From NCBI GenBank assembly GCA_965223025.1, contig CBDCVP010000023.1, forward strand, positions 2,604,001-2,668,000: a DNA stretch of 64,000 nucleotides, read 5' to 3'. This DNA comes from JABDMH01 sp965223025 (GTDB taxonomy: Bacteria > Bacteroidota > Bacteroidia > Chitinophagales > Saprospiraceae). The translations under genes were made by a program, and so were the position numbers. The notes below the pieces were generated by a model. It searched no databases and was not told the DNA's origin. It saw nothing but the letters and a program-made list of their open reading frames with translations. Every line of letters starts with the position of its first letter. Within the stretch, counting starts at the first letter, position 1. Below, piece after piece: positions 43,627 to 53,305 of this stretch.

Positions 43627-44502
43627 ATGAAATTTGGACATGTCTCCTCCGAAGAAATTGACTCGGTCAATTTTTACCTTCCCGATGACCATATTGGTTC
43701 CCAGGTACTGACCAAGAAAAGTCAGGACTTTTCCATCAGTGTTGGTTGCGGCAAATGGGGTATTCCAGCCTGGGTTGGTCCACTGTACCCTGAGAAAACG
43801 AGACAGAAGGATTTTCTCCAAGCTTACATTCACCATTTTAACAGCATTGAGCTCAATGGCACCTTTTACCGACTAAGCCGAAGCAGCATCGAAAAATGGG
43901 CAGAGGCAGCAGCAGGTACAGATTTTCTCTTTTGCCCAAAATGGTCCCAGAGGATTTCTCATTTTAAACGTTTGAAAGATGTCGAGGAGAACGTACAGTA
44001 TTTCATGGACTCCATGGCCATGCTTAATGCCAACTTAGGCGCAACTTTCCTGACGTTACCTCCCAATTTTGGCCCCAAGCATGAGGAAAGAGTACATGCT
44101 TTCCTAGAGTTGGTGCCAGAGCATTATCCCTTCCACCTCGAATTTCGCCATAAGGAATGGTTTGAGGAGCCGGTACATACGCGGATGATGCAAAAATTAG
44201 AAGCTAAGGGATTTGGAGCCGTGGTAACCGATGTGGCGCTAAGGCGAGATGCGTTGCATATGTATCTGACTTCGAAGCACATTTTCATTCGATTTAATGG
44301 GTATGGACTCCACAAATCAGACTTCTCCAGACTGGACCATTGGGTGGAGCGACTAGGCACTTGGAAAGCAACCGGAGTGGAGCATGTATACTTTTTTATG
44401 CATCAGGCCAACGAAGAGCACACCATTGTCTTATGTGACTATTTCATTAAGCAGGTCAATGAATCGTTGCAATTGCGTCTTCGACCTCTCGATCTCAAAT
44501 AG
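43627..44502 (+). CDS. DUF72 family protein
   Basis: 291 residues from the ATG at 43627, where the sequence begins MKFGHVSSEEID, matching the usual DUF72 start; an ATG at 43468 in the same frame would add 53 unrelated residues. DUF72 is a TIM-barrel family related to AP endonucleases and sugar isomerases. SVGCGKWGIPAWVGPLYP, HHFNSIELNGTFYRL, and LEFRHKEWF are characteristic. The enzyme activity is unknown. Confidence 0.88.
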   Translation: MKFGHVSSEEIDSVNFYLPDDHIGSQVLTKKSQDFSISVGCGKWGIPAWVGPLYPEKTRQKDFLQAYIHHFNSIELNGTFYRLSRSSIEKWAEAAAGTDFLFCPKWSQRISHFKRLKDVEENVQYFMDSMAMLNANLGATFLTLPPNFGPKHEERVHAFLELVPEHYPFHLEFRHKEWFEEPVHTRMMQKLEAKGFGAVVTDVALRRDALHMYLTSKHIFIRFNGYGLHKSDFSRLDHWVERLGTWKATGVEHVYFFMHQANEEHTIVLCDYFIKQVNESLQLRLRPLDLK

Positions 44503-44637
44503 AGTGCATGGGGCTCGCCATGATATGAATTCTGTTCAAAATTCTGGCTCCTATCAAACCTATTGGGTTATAAATATGACATGAGCTTGCAAGAGATTCA
44601 TTATCTTACCATATCTTCTCGGGTAAAGGATCTGCAT

Positions 44638-46047
44638 ATGAGAAACATATTGATTCTTGCGTTTTTATTGCATGCATATTGGACAGTTTGTGCCCAGGAA
44701 TCGCAGCTTACAGCTTTTGATGGATCCTTTGCAGACCTTTATGGTTTTGCCGTCGCTATTGACGGTGACTATGCGGTAGTAGGGGCACCCCTTCAGGGAG
44801 ATTTTGGTACCAATAACGCCGGTGCTGCCTACGTCTATCAAAATATGGCAGGTAGCTGGACTTACGTAAAAAAATTGGTGCCGCCTTGGGGCGGCATGCC
44901 GGGTGATCAATTTGGATATAGTGTAGGAATTGAGGTGAATCAGATCATCATTGGTGCACCATCGACCGACCACTACAATCTCGCCGATGTGGGCTCAGCC
45001 TATGTATTTAGAGGTACTGGTACTACGTGGACCCAGGAAGCACATCTGTTTCCGACCGATGGTGCTGCAGGTGATCGGTTTGCCAATGCTGTGGACATAT
45101 CAGGGGATCACGCAGTGGTAGGATCCGCTGGAGATGATGATCACGGTAGTGCCTCGGGATCCGTCTATATTTTTGGATACCACAACTATAATTGGAGTTT
45201 TGAGGAAAAAATTCATAGCTCAGATGCAGCAACAGGAGATGTCTTTGGCACAGATGTCTCCATAGATGGGACCAATGTTCTGGTGGGTGCTCCTGGCAAT
45301 ATTGGAGCCAATGACAAACATTCAGGTGCCATATACATTTTTCATCCCTATACTGGTGGATGGCACCAGGCAGCTAGATTGACACACAACAATCCCGACT
45401 TCTTTGATCACTTTGGTGAAAGTGTCGACATCGAAGGAGATTATCTCATAGCTGGGGCGCCCTTTGCCAATGACAAAGCTGGTGAAGCCTACATTTTCAC
45501 GGGATCTGGATACAACTGGAGCCAGGCAGCACAGCTCACTGCATCAGAAGGAGCACCACATGACAAATTTGGTATCAGTGTCGGCATCACCAATGGATAT
45601 GCAGCGATAGGGGCACATCTGGATGATGATCTTGGTACAGAATCAGGATCGATGTACATTTTTGTGCAAAGTGGTAACCTGTGGAATGAAACCGACAAAC
45701 ACACTGCTTCTGATGGCAATGCGTACGATAAATTTGGCCAATCCGTTGATATCGACGGGGACCATGCCATTGCGGGAGCGCAAAATCAAGATGTAGTGGC
45801 GACCGATGCTGGTGCTGCCTACATATACGGCCCCGCTGCAGCTCCCACCTGCGATCCCAGTATGTACCTAAGTGGTACGATCATCGGTGGGACTTACCTG
45901 ACCAGTGATCACATACAGTTGGATGGCATCATTATGCAACCTTCCTCCGTAACCGTTGGAGCACCCAATTTTGTAGAGCTAATGCCAAGCTTTGGAGTAG
46001 CTCAGGGAGCGACATTCGTGATAAGAATGGATGGGTGCACTGAGTGA
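44638..46047 (+). CDS. secreted FG-GAP repeat protein
   Basis: 469 residues from MRNILILAFLLHAYW, a signal peptide ending near VCAQ. Residues about 22-405 are seven FG-GAP-type repeats of ~50-56 residues (consensus DxFGxSVxIxGDxAxVGAP...GxAYIF), predicted to form a beta-propeller such as found in integrin alpha chains. The final ~60 residues hold LDGIIMQPSSVTVGAPNFVELMP, a pattern common before adhesion or sorting tails, but the protein stops soon after at DGCTE. Probably a surface or extracellular adhesion protein. Confidence 0.85.
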   Translation: MRNILILAFLLHAYWTVCAQESQLTAFDGSFADLYGFAVAIDGDYAVVGAPLQGDFGTNNAGAAYVYQNMAGSWTYVKKLVPPWGGMPGDQFGYSVGIEVNQIIIGAPSTDHYNLADVGSAYVFRGTGTTWTQEAHLFPTDGAAGDRFANAVDISGDHAVVGSAGDDDHGSASGSVYIFGYHNYNWSFEEKIHSSDAATGDVFGTDVSIDGTNVLVGAPGNIGANDKHSGAIYIFHPYTGGWHQAARLTHNNPDFFDHFGESVDIEGDYLIAGAPFANDKAGEAYIFTGSGYNWSQAAQLTASEGAPHDKFGISVGITNGYAAIGAHLDDDLGTESGSMYIFVQSGNLWNETDKHTASDGNAYDKFGQSVDIDGDHAIAGAQNQDVVATDAGAAYIYGPAAAPTCDPSMYLSGTIIGGTYLTSDHIQLDGIIMQPSSVTVGAPNFVELMPSFGVAQGATFVIRMDGCTE

Positions 46048-46305
46048 GAATCCCTTGACCAACAGCGTATTTGATCACGTCAGTATTCATAATCAAGTCT
46101 CCAATGGGACTCATGTCCTATGATCTTTAATCGGCAATTTTCTTGATTCCCTGAGCTAAATGAAGATTTCCAAAGGTGCAGTGATCTCGATTTAAGAAGA
46201 ATTTAACGACCGCAGTCGAACAAATCGATACTATGCCACGTTTTTGGCTATGTGGAAAAAGTCAGCAATGACTCAACTACCATTTCTCAACTAAAACGAT
46301 TAACT

Positions 46306-46851
46306 ATGTTGTCAATGACCAGCATTTTGAAAAGTACCTTACTCCTGGGAATCATGACCCTAATGTTCACCGGAGTGTCTGCACAAGAAGACAAATCGAA
46401 GCGCAAGAGCCCACCCATGGAATCGGTAGCAACGGTGGATGATGTCACGGTTACGATCAAATACAGCGCACCATTTGTCAAGGGAAGGACCATCTTTGGT
46501 GACCTTGAAGAATGGGGAGAAGTGTGGAGGACAGGCGCGAATGAGGCTACGACTTTAGAGGTTAGCAAGGATGTGCTGATCGAAGGAAAACCCCTCCCAG
46601 CTGGAAAATATGCACTCTTTACCATCCCTAACGAATCACAGTGGACGATCATCTTGAATAAGGTGCATGATCAATGGGGCGACTATGACTATGATGAGGC
46701 CAAAGATGCTTTGCGTGCCGAGGTCATACCCACCACAACTGACGGTGTCGTTGAGCAGCTGAACATCTCCGTAGAGGAAATGAATGGAAAATCATACGTG
46801 ACGATCAGTTGGGATCATACCAAAGTTGCCTTTGAAATTGCCACGAGCTAG
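46306..46851 (+). CDS. DUF2911 protein
   Basis: 181 residues from the ATG at 46306, which opens a good signal peptide ending GVSAQ; the frame extends upstream to a GTG at 46252 without signal character. One DUF2911 domain: DDVTVTIKYSAPFVKGRTIFGDLEEWGEVWRTGANEATTLE and GKYALFTIPNESQWTIILNK. Shorter paralogue of the protein at 31969-32817. Function unknown. A strong terminator follows 24 bp after the stop. Confidence 0.88.
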   Translation: MLSMTSILKSTLLLGIMTLMFTGVSAQEDKSKRKSPPMESVATVDDVTVTIKYSAPFVKGRTIFGDLEEWGEVWRTGANEATTLEVSKDVLIEGKPLPAGKYALFTIPNESQWTIILNKVHDQWGDYDYDEAKDALRAEVIPTTTDGVVEQLNISVEEMNGKSYVTISWDHTKVAFEIATS

Positions 46852-46874
46852 GCTGACTCATCCAAAGATATTTC

Positions 46875-46910
46875 GCCGCATTTGACCAGATTAAGTGCGG
46901 CTTTTTTTTT
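46875..46910 (+). terminator. intrinsic terminator after DUF2911 gene
   Basis: GCCGCATTT (46875-46883) pairs with AAGTGCGGC (46893-46901), nine bp with one G-T pair, followed by nine T (46902-46910). Classic rho-independent terminator. Confidence 0.88.
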
Positions 46911-47075
46911 AGCCCGCGAAATCATCATGGGGTTGACTCTCCAGACATCATTCCTGGATCAACTGTTGTAGAAACCATTATATTGGCGGTCCGTAAGTGC
47001 TACCAGCTCAGTGCCTCTCCAGGAGCGTTGAGGTAGGTGGATGCTGCTTTTTCATAACCGATCAAACTTTGTGCT

Positions 47076-48266
47076 ATGAGACGTCTTCATTTCATGTCAT
47101 TTCTGCTTTGCTTCTGCTTGGTGCAACCTGTACCGGGTCAGACCAGTTGGATTCACCTCTCCCCTACCGATCTTGCGACTGAATGGTCTATCAAAGGCAA
47201 AGCATGGGTAATGACCGAGGGTAACCACCTCGTGTTGCAATCTAAGAACTCCGAAAGTGCGTGGATGATTTCGCGGGCCTCGTATCAGGATTTTCGGCTA
47301 CAGCTTGATTTTAAATTGGAGGAAGGAGCGGAGGGAAAAGTCGTCTTCAGGTATGCGGACAGCCATGGGGCTGATCCAATCGTTAATGGCTATCCCGTAC
47401 AATTAAGCAATCACCCAGACCAACAAAATCCAACTGGCTCTATCGTAAATTTGGCTCGCGCCACTTGGCTAGAGGATCTGGACAAAGATGGTTGGAATAC
47501 GCTGGACATCATGGCTATCGGTGATCACCTCAAAGTGCTGATTAATGGCCACAAAGTAGCTGAGACGCACAGTAGAAGGAGTCGATCCGGTCATATTGGT
47601 TTATCTGCAGACGATTCAAAGGCTGTGCGATATCGCAACATTCGTCTTAAGACCTTTTCACCCGTCACAGGTCATGGACCGATGATAGAAGATCGTCTTC
47701 GCAGCCATCCAAATAGGTACGAAGAGATTTTTGATGGAAAGTCAATGGAGGGATGGACAAAGACCGGTACATCCACCTGGGATATCAAGGACGGTGTCCT
47801 GCACGGGTATTCTGGCAAAGAGGGAGGATTCCTATGTCATCACAAAGCCTATCATAATTTTCACATGAAAGCAAAATTCAAGATCATTAAAGAAGACAAT
47901 AGCGGAATTTTCATCAGAAAGCCCTTGGACTCGACCAATGTCAGCACCGCCACAGGCAACAGCATTGAGTGCAACATCTATGACCATAATGGTTTTGAGC
48001 ACGCATACTCTACAGGATCGCTGGCCCCTCATGCGCGAGCCTGGAGCAATATCACGGATTATGAGGACTGGAATCTTGCCGACATCTACGCGGTCAATGA
48101 TCAGATAGTGATGTACATCAATGGCATGAAGGCTGCGGAGGCACACATTCCAGCTTTCAATCATACGGGACAGATCTGTCTGCAGGCAGGCATCAAAGTA
48201 TTTGCTCCAGACAAAGGTCCCTCAGATATCTATTTTAAGGATCTTTTTGTCAAAGCCATCGATTAA
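47076..48266 (+). CDS. secreted protein with two DUF1080-type (3-keto-disaccharide hydrolase-like) domains
   Basis: 396 residues with a signal peptide ending near VPGQ (residue 22). Two concanavalin-like jelly-roll domains of the DUF1080 kind: residues about 25-195 (FRLQLDFKLEEGAEGKVVFRY, GWNTLDIMAIGDHLKVLINGHKV) and about 210-395 (EEIFDGKSMEGWTKTGTSTWDIKDGVLHG, EDNSGIFIRKP, IECNIYD). Single-domain members cleave 3-keto-glycosides. The second domain keeps the family's signature better than the first. It is 3 bp before the alpha/beta hydrolase gene, so co-translated. Confidence 0.82.
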   Translation: MRRLHFMSFLLCFCLVQPVPGQTSWIHLSPTDLATEWSIKGKAWVMTEGNHLVLQSKNSESAWMISRASYQDFRLQLDFKLEEGAEGKVVFRYADSHGADPIVNGYPVQLSNHPDQQNPTGSIVNLARATWLEDLDKDGWNTLDIMAIGDHLKVLINGHKVAETHSRRSRSGHIGLSADDSKAVRYRNIRLKTFSPVTGHGPMIEDRLRSHPNRYEEIFDGKSMEGWTKTGTSTWDIKDGVLHGYSGKEGGFLCHHKAYHNFHMKAKFKIIKEDNSGIFIRKPLDSTNVSTATGNSIECNIYDHNGFEHAYSTGSLAPHARAWSNITDYEDWNLADIYAVNDQIVMYINGMKAAEAHIPAFNHTGQICLQAGIKVFAPDKGPSDIYFKDLFVKAID

Positions 48267-48269
48267 TCC

Positions 48270-49265
48270 ATGTATGGGTTTAGGGATTTGATGCTGTTGA
48301 TTTTACTGCTAAGTTCATCATCTGCATTCGCACAAACTGGCAAGACCGGGGTCGCCAATGGATCTTCGCTCAGAGATGGTCTTGCCCGTTTGCTCGACCA
48401 TGAAGAAGGTCGACCTCAGATCATCGATCACCTCCAGACCAAAATATCAGAGCAGCAGGGTTACACCCTTCATCGTATTGAACTGACCCTATGGGATGGT
48501 GATGGCATTCCTACCTATCTTCTCATTCCAAATGACGGACAACCACCACATCCGGTGATGATCTGCCTGCAAGGTCACGCTCCAGGCATGTATATCAGCA
48601 TCGGAGAAACTCGCAACGATCGTGATAAAAAACTGATCGCTGGCGGTCGTGACCTCGCTCTCCAGGCCATCGCTCACGGTTGGGCTGCCTTGACCGTCGA
48701 GCAACGTGGATTTGGAGAACAAGCGTCGGGCCAGCTTACATGCAATCACTTAGCACTCAATCATTTCATGCAGGGTGAATCCTTGTTAGGTAAGCGTGTC
48801 CAGGACATTTCGATCGTCGTTGATTTCATCGAGTCTCGAGAAGACCTAGACCATCATAATATCGGCATCATGGGCAACTCATCTGGGGGCACCACAAGCT
48901 ATTTTGCGGCCTGTATGGAGACACGAATTGATCTGGCCGTGGTATCCAGTGCCTTCAGCACCTATGCCCACTCATGGCTTAAGCATCCACACTGTGCCTG
49001 CGGTTATGTGCCCGGCTTGTTGACCTTAGCAGATATGCCAGATTTGGCAGCCCTGATCGCACCGAGGCACCTCCTGATTATAGCGGGCAAAGAAGACTAC
49101 CTAGCCGACATTGAAGGTGTTCGAGCAGGATATAAAATCGCTCAGTCGCACTATCGAGAGAAAGAAAATATTTTGCTTGTGGAAGGTGAAGGTGGCCATC
49201 AGTTTTACCCCAAACCAGCCTGGCCAATCATTGATCACTTTTTAGCAGATCAATCATTTCCATAA
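48270..49265 (+). CDS. secreted alpha/beta hydrolase (acetyl-esterase/dienelactone hydrolase-like)
   Basis: 331 residues with a signal peptide ending SAFAQ (residue 22). The nucleophile elbow GNSSGGTT (Ser near residue 209), a following Asp in GKEDYL, and His in GGHQFYP form a plausible catalytic triad. PVMICLQGHAPGMY holds the oxyanion region. Probably a carbohydrate esterase, fitting its place between the DUF1080 and BNR-repeat genes; a peptidase is possible. Confidence 0.8.
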   Translation: MYGFRDLMLLILLLSSSSAFAQTGKTGVANGSSLRDGLARLLDHEEGRPQIIDHLQTKISEQQGYTLHRIELTLWDGDGIPTYLLIPNDGQPPHPVMICLQGHAPGMYISIGETRNDRDKKLIAGGRDLALQAIAHGWAALTVEQRGFGEQASGQLTCNHLALNHFMQGESLLGKRVQDISIVVDFIESREDLDHHNIGIMGNSSGGTTSYFAACMETRIDLAVVSSAFSTYAHSWLKHPHCACGYVPGLLTLADMPDLAALIAPRHLLIIAGKEDYLADIEGVRAGYKIAQSHYREKENILLVEGEGGHQFYPKPAWPIIDHFLADQSFP

Positions 49266-49319
49266 TTAAAACTACCCGGCACAAACCGGAGATTTTCTAG
49301 CCACCAAGAAAGTAAGTCC

Positions 49320-50729
49320 ATGAAAATGATCAGGTTTTACGACGCAATCATCCTTATTCTCACCTTTTCCTCCATAGCTCTCCATGGACAAACACCAAAA
49401 TATCAGACAGGAGATAAAGTTCCTGGATATAAGGGCATCTGGTTTACTTTGGGCCAGGTGTCAGACTATGGAGATAAATATTCTGGTGGATTAGGCACCT
49501 ATACCGCTAAACATGTGCCGCTGTCTATCTATGCACCACAGGTAGATAAAACCTTTTTTGTTTATGGAGGTACAACCGGGGCCCAAGATCGATATCTACT
49601 CTGTATGATTGGTTGCTTCGATCACCAATCAAGACGGCTTTCACAACCCACGGTCGTCCATGATAAACTCGGCGTTGATGATCCACACGATGATCCAAGT
49701 ATCATGATCGACGATGATGGATTTATCTGGGTATTTGTCAGTGGTCGTGGACGTAAGAGAATGGGATTTAAGTACAAAAGCACTCAGCCGTATTCGATCG
49801 ATGCTTTTGAGTTGATTTCCACAGAAGAAATGACCTATCCGCAACCTTGGTATATTCCGGGACAAGGTTACTTTCATTTTTTCACCAAGTATACCGGTGT
49901 CAGGGAACTGTACTTCGAAACCAGTAAAGACGGAAAAGACTGGACCGATGATCGCAAGTTATCGTCCATCAAAGGACCTGATATGCAAAAAAGCGGTCAC
50001 TACCAAGTAAGCAATCATCTGGGTAGTAAATTGGGTACTTTTTTTAATTGGCACCCCAATGGAATTGTCGATAAACGTACCAATTTATACTACTTGCAGT
50101 CCGAAGATTTTGGAAGAACCTGGACTAGTGTGGATGGCCAGAAACTGCCGGTACCACTCACGGACCTGGATGTGGCAGCTCGCGTGGTTAACCATTTCAC
50201 TCAGGACAAAAAGAATGTCTATCTGAAAGACATGCAATTTGATCGACATGGCTATCCCGTATGTCTATACATCACCAGTGGAGGGCATGAACCCGGCCCA
50301 GCTAATAATCCCCGCGAATGGCGAGTTACTGCCTGGAAAGGGAATTCTTGGAAAACAAGCATCATCACCACCTCTGATCACAATTACGATATGGGTAGCC
50401 TCTGGATTGATGGCGATCGTTGGATGGTGATTGGGCCAACTCAAGATGGCCCACAACTGCACGGCGGTGGTGGAGAGGTGGTGCAGTGGCTGAGTAAAGA
50501 TGGTGGCCTTTCATGGAAGGAAAAAAAGAAAGTGACCAGAAAAAGCAACCTGAATCATAACTATGTGCGAAGAGTCGTCAATGGCAATAAGCGTTTTCAA
50601 TATTTTTGGGCCGATGGCAATCCGGACTCGCTGAGTATTTCACATATTTATTTTGGCAACCATCGCGGCAACTTTTGGCAACTACCCTACCAAATGAACG
50701 AAAAACAAGCTAAAGCGATCCGACAGTAG
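49320..50729 (+). CDS. secreted BNR-repeat (BNR_4-type) beta-propeller protein
   Basis: 469 residues with a signal peptide ending LHGQ (residue 24). Repeated SKDGKDWTDDRKL, SEDFGRTWTSVDGQ, and SKDGGLSWKEKKK are Asp-box motifs of a sialidase-like propeller. HDDPSIMIDDDGFIWVFVSGRG and FNWHPNGIVDKRTNLYYLQSEDFG are typical of the BNR_4 group, which includes polysaccharide lyases and hydrolases acting on sulfated glycans. The enzyme class cannot be fixed. Last gene of a three-gene operon. Confidence 0.8.
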   Translation: MKMIRFYDAIILILTFSSIALHGQTPKYQTGDKVPGYKGIWFTLGQVSDYGDKYSGGLGTYTAKHVPLSIYAPQVDKTFFVYGGTTGAQDRYLLCMIGCFDHQSRRLSQPTVVHDKLGVDDPHDDPSIMIDDDGFIWVFVSGRGRKRMGFKYKSTQPYSIDAFELISTEEMTYPQPWYIPGQGYFHFFTKYTGVRELYFETSKDGKDWTDDRKLSSIKGPDMQKSGHYQVSNHLGSKLGTFFNWHPNGIVDKRTNLYYLQSEDFGRTWTSVDGQKLPVPLTDLDVAARVVNHFTQDKKNVYLKDMQFDRHGYPVCLYITSGGHEPGPANNPREWRVTAWKGNSWKTSIITTSDHNYDMGSLWIDGDRWMVIGPTQDGPQLHGGGGEVVQWLSKDGGLSWKEKKKVTRKSNLNHNYVRRVVNGNKRFQYFWADGNPDSLSISHIYFGNHRGNFWQLPYQMNEKQAKAIRQ

Positions 50730-50803
50730 AAATTGAGGGTAGACAATATATGCATCGCAGACAATTGCTGACACTCCTATCAAAGTGATCGACATGGCGA
50801 CAT

Positions 50804-51565
50804 CTACTTCTCATGTCTATCACGAATCTTCACATATCTTAAATAAATGCCCCATGCTTGACCTGCAGCAATACAAAACCCACGCCAGCCATCCAATAAA
50901 CCCAATCTAAATAAATAACCCAACAGGAATTTATAACATGGTTTTAAATAGATTTGAAAAAAATTAGGGTGCACATTTTTTCCCATTAACACATTGGCCT
51001 GAATGGAGCTAAATTTATTTATCTGACCTATATATTCTCCCACATGATTTACCGTATAGTGTAAAAGATCTCCGGGCAACCTATGGACCACGGCCCCAGG
51101 ATGCAGCATCACTTTATCATGTGGATTATTTCCTCCCCACCGACCTGATCTGCGATCCCACAACCGCACTTTACGATCAGGATACCACAATCCATGCTTA
51201 ATCCATTTTCCACAAAAATTATTGAGGCGATTAAATATATATGCATCCGCCCTAAAATCAAGCTTTACCTGGGCAATGGATCTTATCAATTCGATCGATA
51301 GTAATTCGTCGGCGTCCAACGATATGACATAGTCATAAGTAGCATGATCTAGGGCAACATTCTTCTGCTCAATGTGTCCATCAAAATCATGTAAGAGGAT
51401 TTTGGCACCAAAAGATCTCACAATCTCCAACGTGCGATCGGTGGAATGAGAGTCAACGACCAGAATTTCGTCTGCTACCTCTTCCAGAGACTCAAGACAC
51501 CTGGCAATGTTTTTTTCTTCATTGTAGGTGATAATGATTGCCGATATTTTTACAGCATTAGCCAT
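50804..51565 (-). CDS. glycosyltransferase family 2, WaaE/KdtX-like
   Basis: 253 residues. GT-A fold start ISAIIITYNEEKNIARCLES, EILVVDSHSTDRTLEI, and metal-binding SLDADEL. WYPDRKVRLWDRR and NNPHDKVML are shared with the WaaE/KdtX subgroup that adds a sugar to the lipopolysaccharide inner core. Probably cytosolic, membrane-associated. It stands alone between two polysaccharide gene groups. Confidence 0.88.
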   Translation of the reverse strand: MANAVKISAIIITYNEEKNIARCLESLEEVADEILVVDSHSTDRTLEIVRSFGAKILLHDFDGHIEQKNVALDHATYDYVISLDADELLSIELIRSIAQVKLDFRADAYIFNRLNNFCGKWIKHGLWYPDRKVRLWDRRSGRWGGNNPHDKVMLHPGAVVHRLPGDLLHYTVNHVGEYIGQINKFSSIQANVLMGKNVHPNFFQIYLKPCYKFLLGYLFRLGLLDGWRGFCIAAGQAWGIYLRYVKIRDRHEK

Positions 51566-51810
51566 TCCCTAAAGACCCGTGTCCAACCCAATTGTGGTAC
51601 TGGGCTTCAGCCCATAATCAACCCTCCTCGTGAGCGAATATTGTGCTAGAAGAGACAGTGATTGACCTCTGCGGTCTCGACTAAACAACCTGACAAATGA
51701 CGATGATAGGCGCTTCAACCAGATGGCATTAAGATTCTTAGGTTGCATAAATGAATATCTTCTTGAATTTTCTCTAATTTGGGAAAAATAAACCATTTCG
51801 GAAATTTCCC

Positions 51811-53286
51811 ATGCTGCCATATCACTTCTGGATAGCGATCTTATTCACCTGCATCACGACCATCTGCTCTTCATGCGGAGTGAAGTCAATCCCAGAAGGC
51901 ACTGATCAAGATGCCGGTCCTCCCAACATCGTGATCATTTTCACAGATGATCAGGGCTATCAGGATCTAGGTTGCTTCGGTTCGCCTGACATACGTACTC
52001 CAAATATCGACAGGATGGCGAAAGAAGGTGCGCGACTCACCAACTTTTACGTATCCCAACCCGTTTGCTCTGCATCAAGGTCATCACTGCTCACCGGTTG
52101 CTATGCTACCAGGCTGGGAATCCATGGTGCCTACTCGCCCTATGTGGGGAAAGGGCTGCACCCAGATGAGCAAACCATTGCCGAACTACTAAAACCGTTG
52201 GGTTATGCCACGGCAATCTATGGCAAATGGCATCTGGGTTCAGAACCCGAGCTTCTACCTACTCGCCAGGGATTTGATGAGTACTTTGGCATACCATATT
52301 CCAATGATATGTGGCCACATCATCCCTGGCAAGGATCCCACTTCAAGTTTCCAGACCTACCCCTCCTCGACAATGAGACCGTAGTTGATACGCTGGAAGA
52401 CCAATCGATGATCACCACCTGGTACACAGAACGCGCAGTGTCCTTCATCGAAAAGAATCAGGATCAGCCATTTTTCCTCTATCTGCCACACAGCATGCCG
52501 CATGTACCCTTGTTCGTATCAGATAAGTTTAAAGGCAAGTCCGCAGCTGGCCTTTACGGTGATGTCATCGAAGAGATTGACTGGTCTGTGGGTCAGATTC
52601 TAGAGACCTTGGAAAAGTACGGACTGACCGAAAACACCATGGTCATCTTTACATCCGACAATGGCCCCTGGTTATCCTATGGTACTCATTCTGGTCGAGC
52701 CCTACCTCTTCGTGAGGGGAAAGGAACAATCTGGGAGGGTGGCGTCCGGGTGCCCTGTGTCATCAGATGGCCAGGTCATATAGCTCCTAATCAGACCATC
52801 ACTAAACCGGCGATGACCATCGACATTTTACCTACTATTTGTGAGATCACCGGCGCAGACCTGCCACTAAGAAAGATTGATGGCCATGACATGTCTAACC
52901 TCTTGCTACATCCAGCGCAATATGAGCAACACCATCAGGCCTATTGGTTCTATTATAAGAAGCATGAGTTGCACGCTGTAATGAGTGGTGATGGCAGATG
53001 GAAACTGTATTTGCCACATAGTTACAGATCATTGAATGGCCGTATTGGCACCGATGATGGCTTGCCTATCGACTATGATCAAAACAAGGTGCTGAAGCCG
53101 GAGCTGTATGACCTAAACCAGGACATCAGCGAAAGAAAGAACATCATTGATGAGCAACCTGAGATTGCATCGGCTCTGATGCAAGAGGTGGAACTCGCCA
53201 GGCAGACACTCGGCGATCAGCTTACCGCACGAATAGGTGCTGAGATGCGACCTTTGGGCATCATCGAGAGCGCCGACAATAACTAA
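51811..53286 (+). CDS. formylglycine-dependent sulfatase, exported
   Basis: 491 residues. An N-terminal export signal leads to Cys22 in ICSSC; a lipoprotein is likely although Cys at -3 is unusual. The sulfatase signature is CSASRSSLLTG with Cys86 as the residue converted to formylglycine (C-x-A-x-R type). Metal-binding FTDDQGYQD (Asp46/47) and FTSDNGPW follow, with KWHLG. Removes sulfate esters from glycans; the exact subfamily cannot be named. It is 19 bp upstream of the PIG-L gene. Confidence 0.93.
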   Translation: MLPYHFWIAILFTCITTICSSCGVKSIPEGTDQDAGPPNIVIIFTDDQGYQDLGCFGSPDIRTPNIDRMAKEGARLTNFYVSQPVCSASRSSLLTGCYATRLGIHGAYSPYVGKGLHPDEQTIAELLKPLGYATAIYGKWHLGSEPELLPTRQGFDEYFGIPYSNDMWPHHPWQGSHFKFPDLPLLDNETVVDTLEDQSMITTWYTERAVSFIEKNQDQPFFLYLPHSMPHVPLFVSDKFKGKSAAGLYGDVIEEIDWSVGQILETLEKYGLTENTMVIFTSDNGPWLSYGTHSGRALPLREGKGTIWEGGVRVPCVIRWPGHIAPNQTITKPAMTIDILPTICEITGADLPLRKIDGHDMSNLLLHPAQYEQHHQAYWFYYKKHELHAVMSGDGRWKLYLPHSYRSLNGRIGTDDGLPIDYDQNKVLKPELYDLNQDISERKNIIDEQPEIASALMQEVELARQTLGDQLTARIGAEMRPLGIIESADNN

Positions 53287-53305
53287 AGCGAAAAATCACA
53301 AGGAT

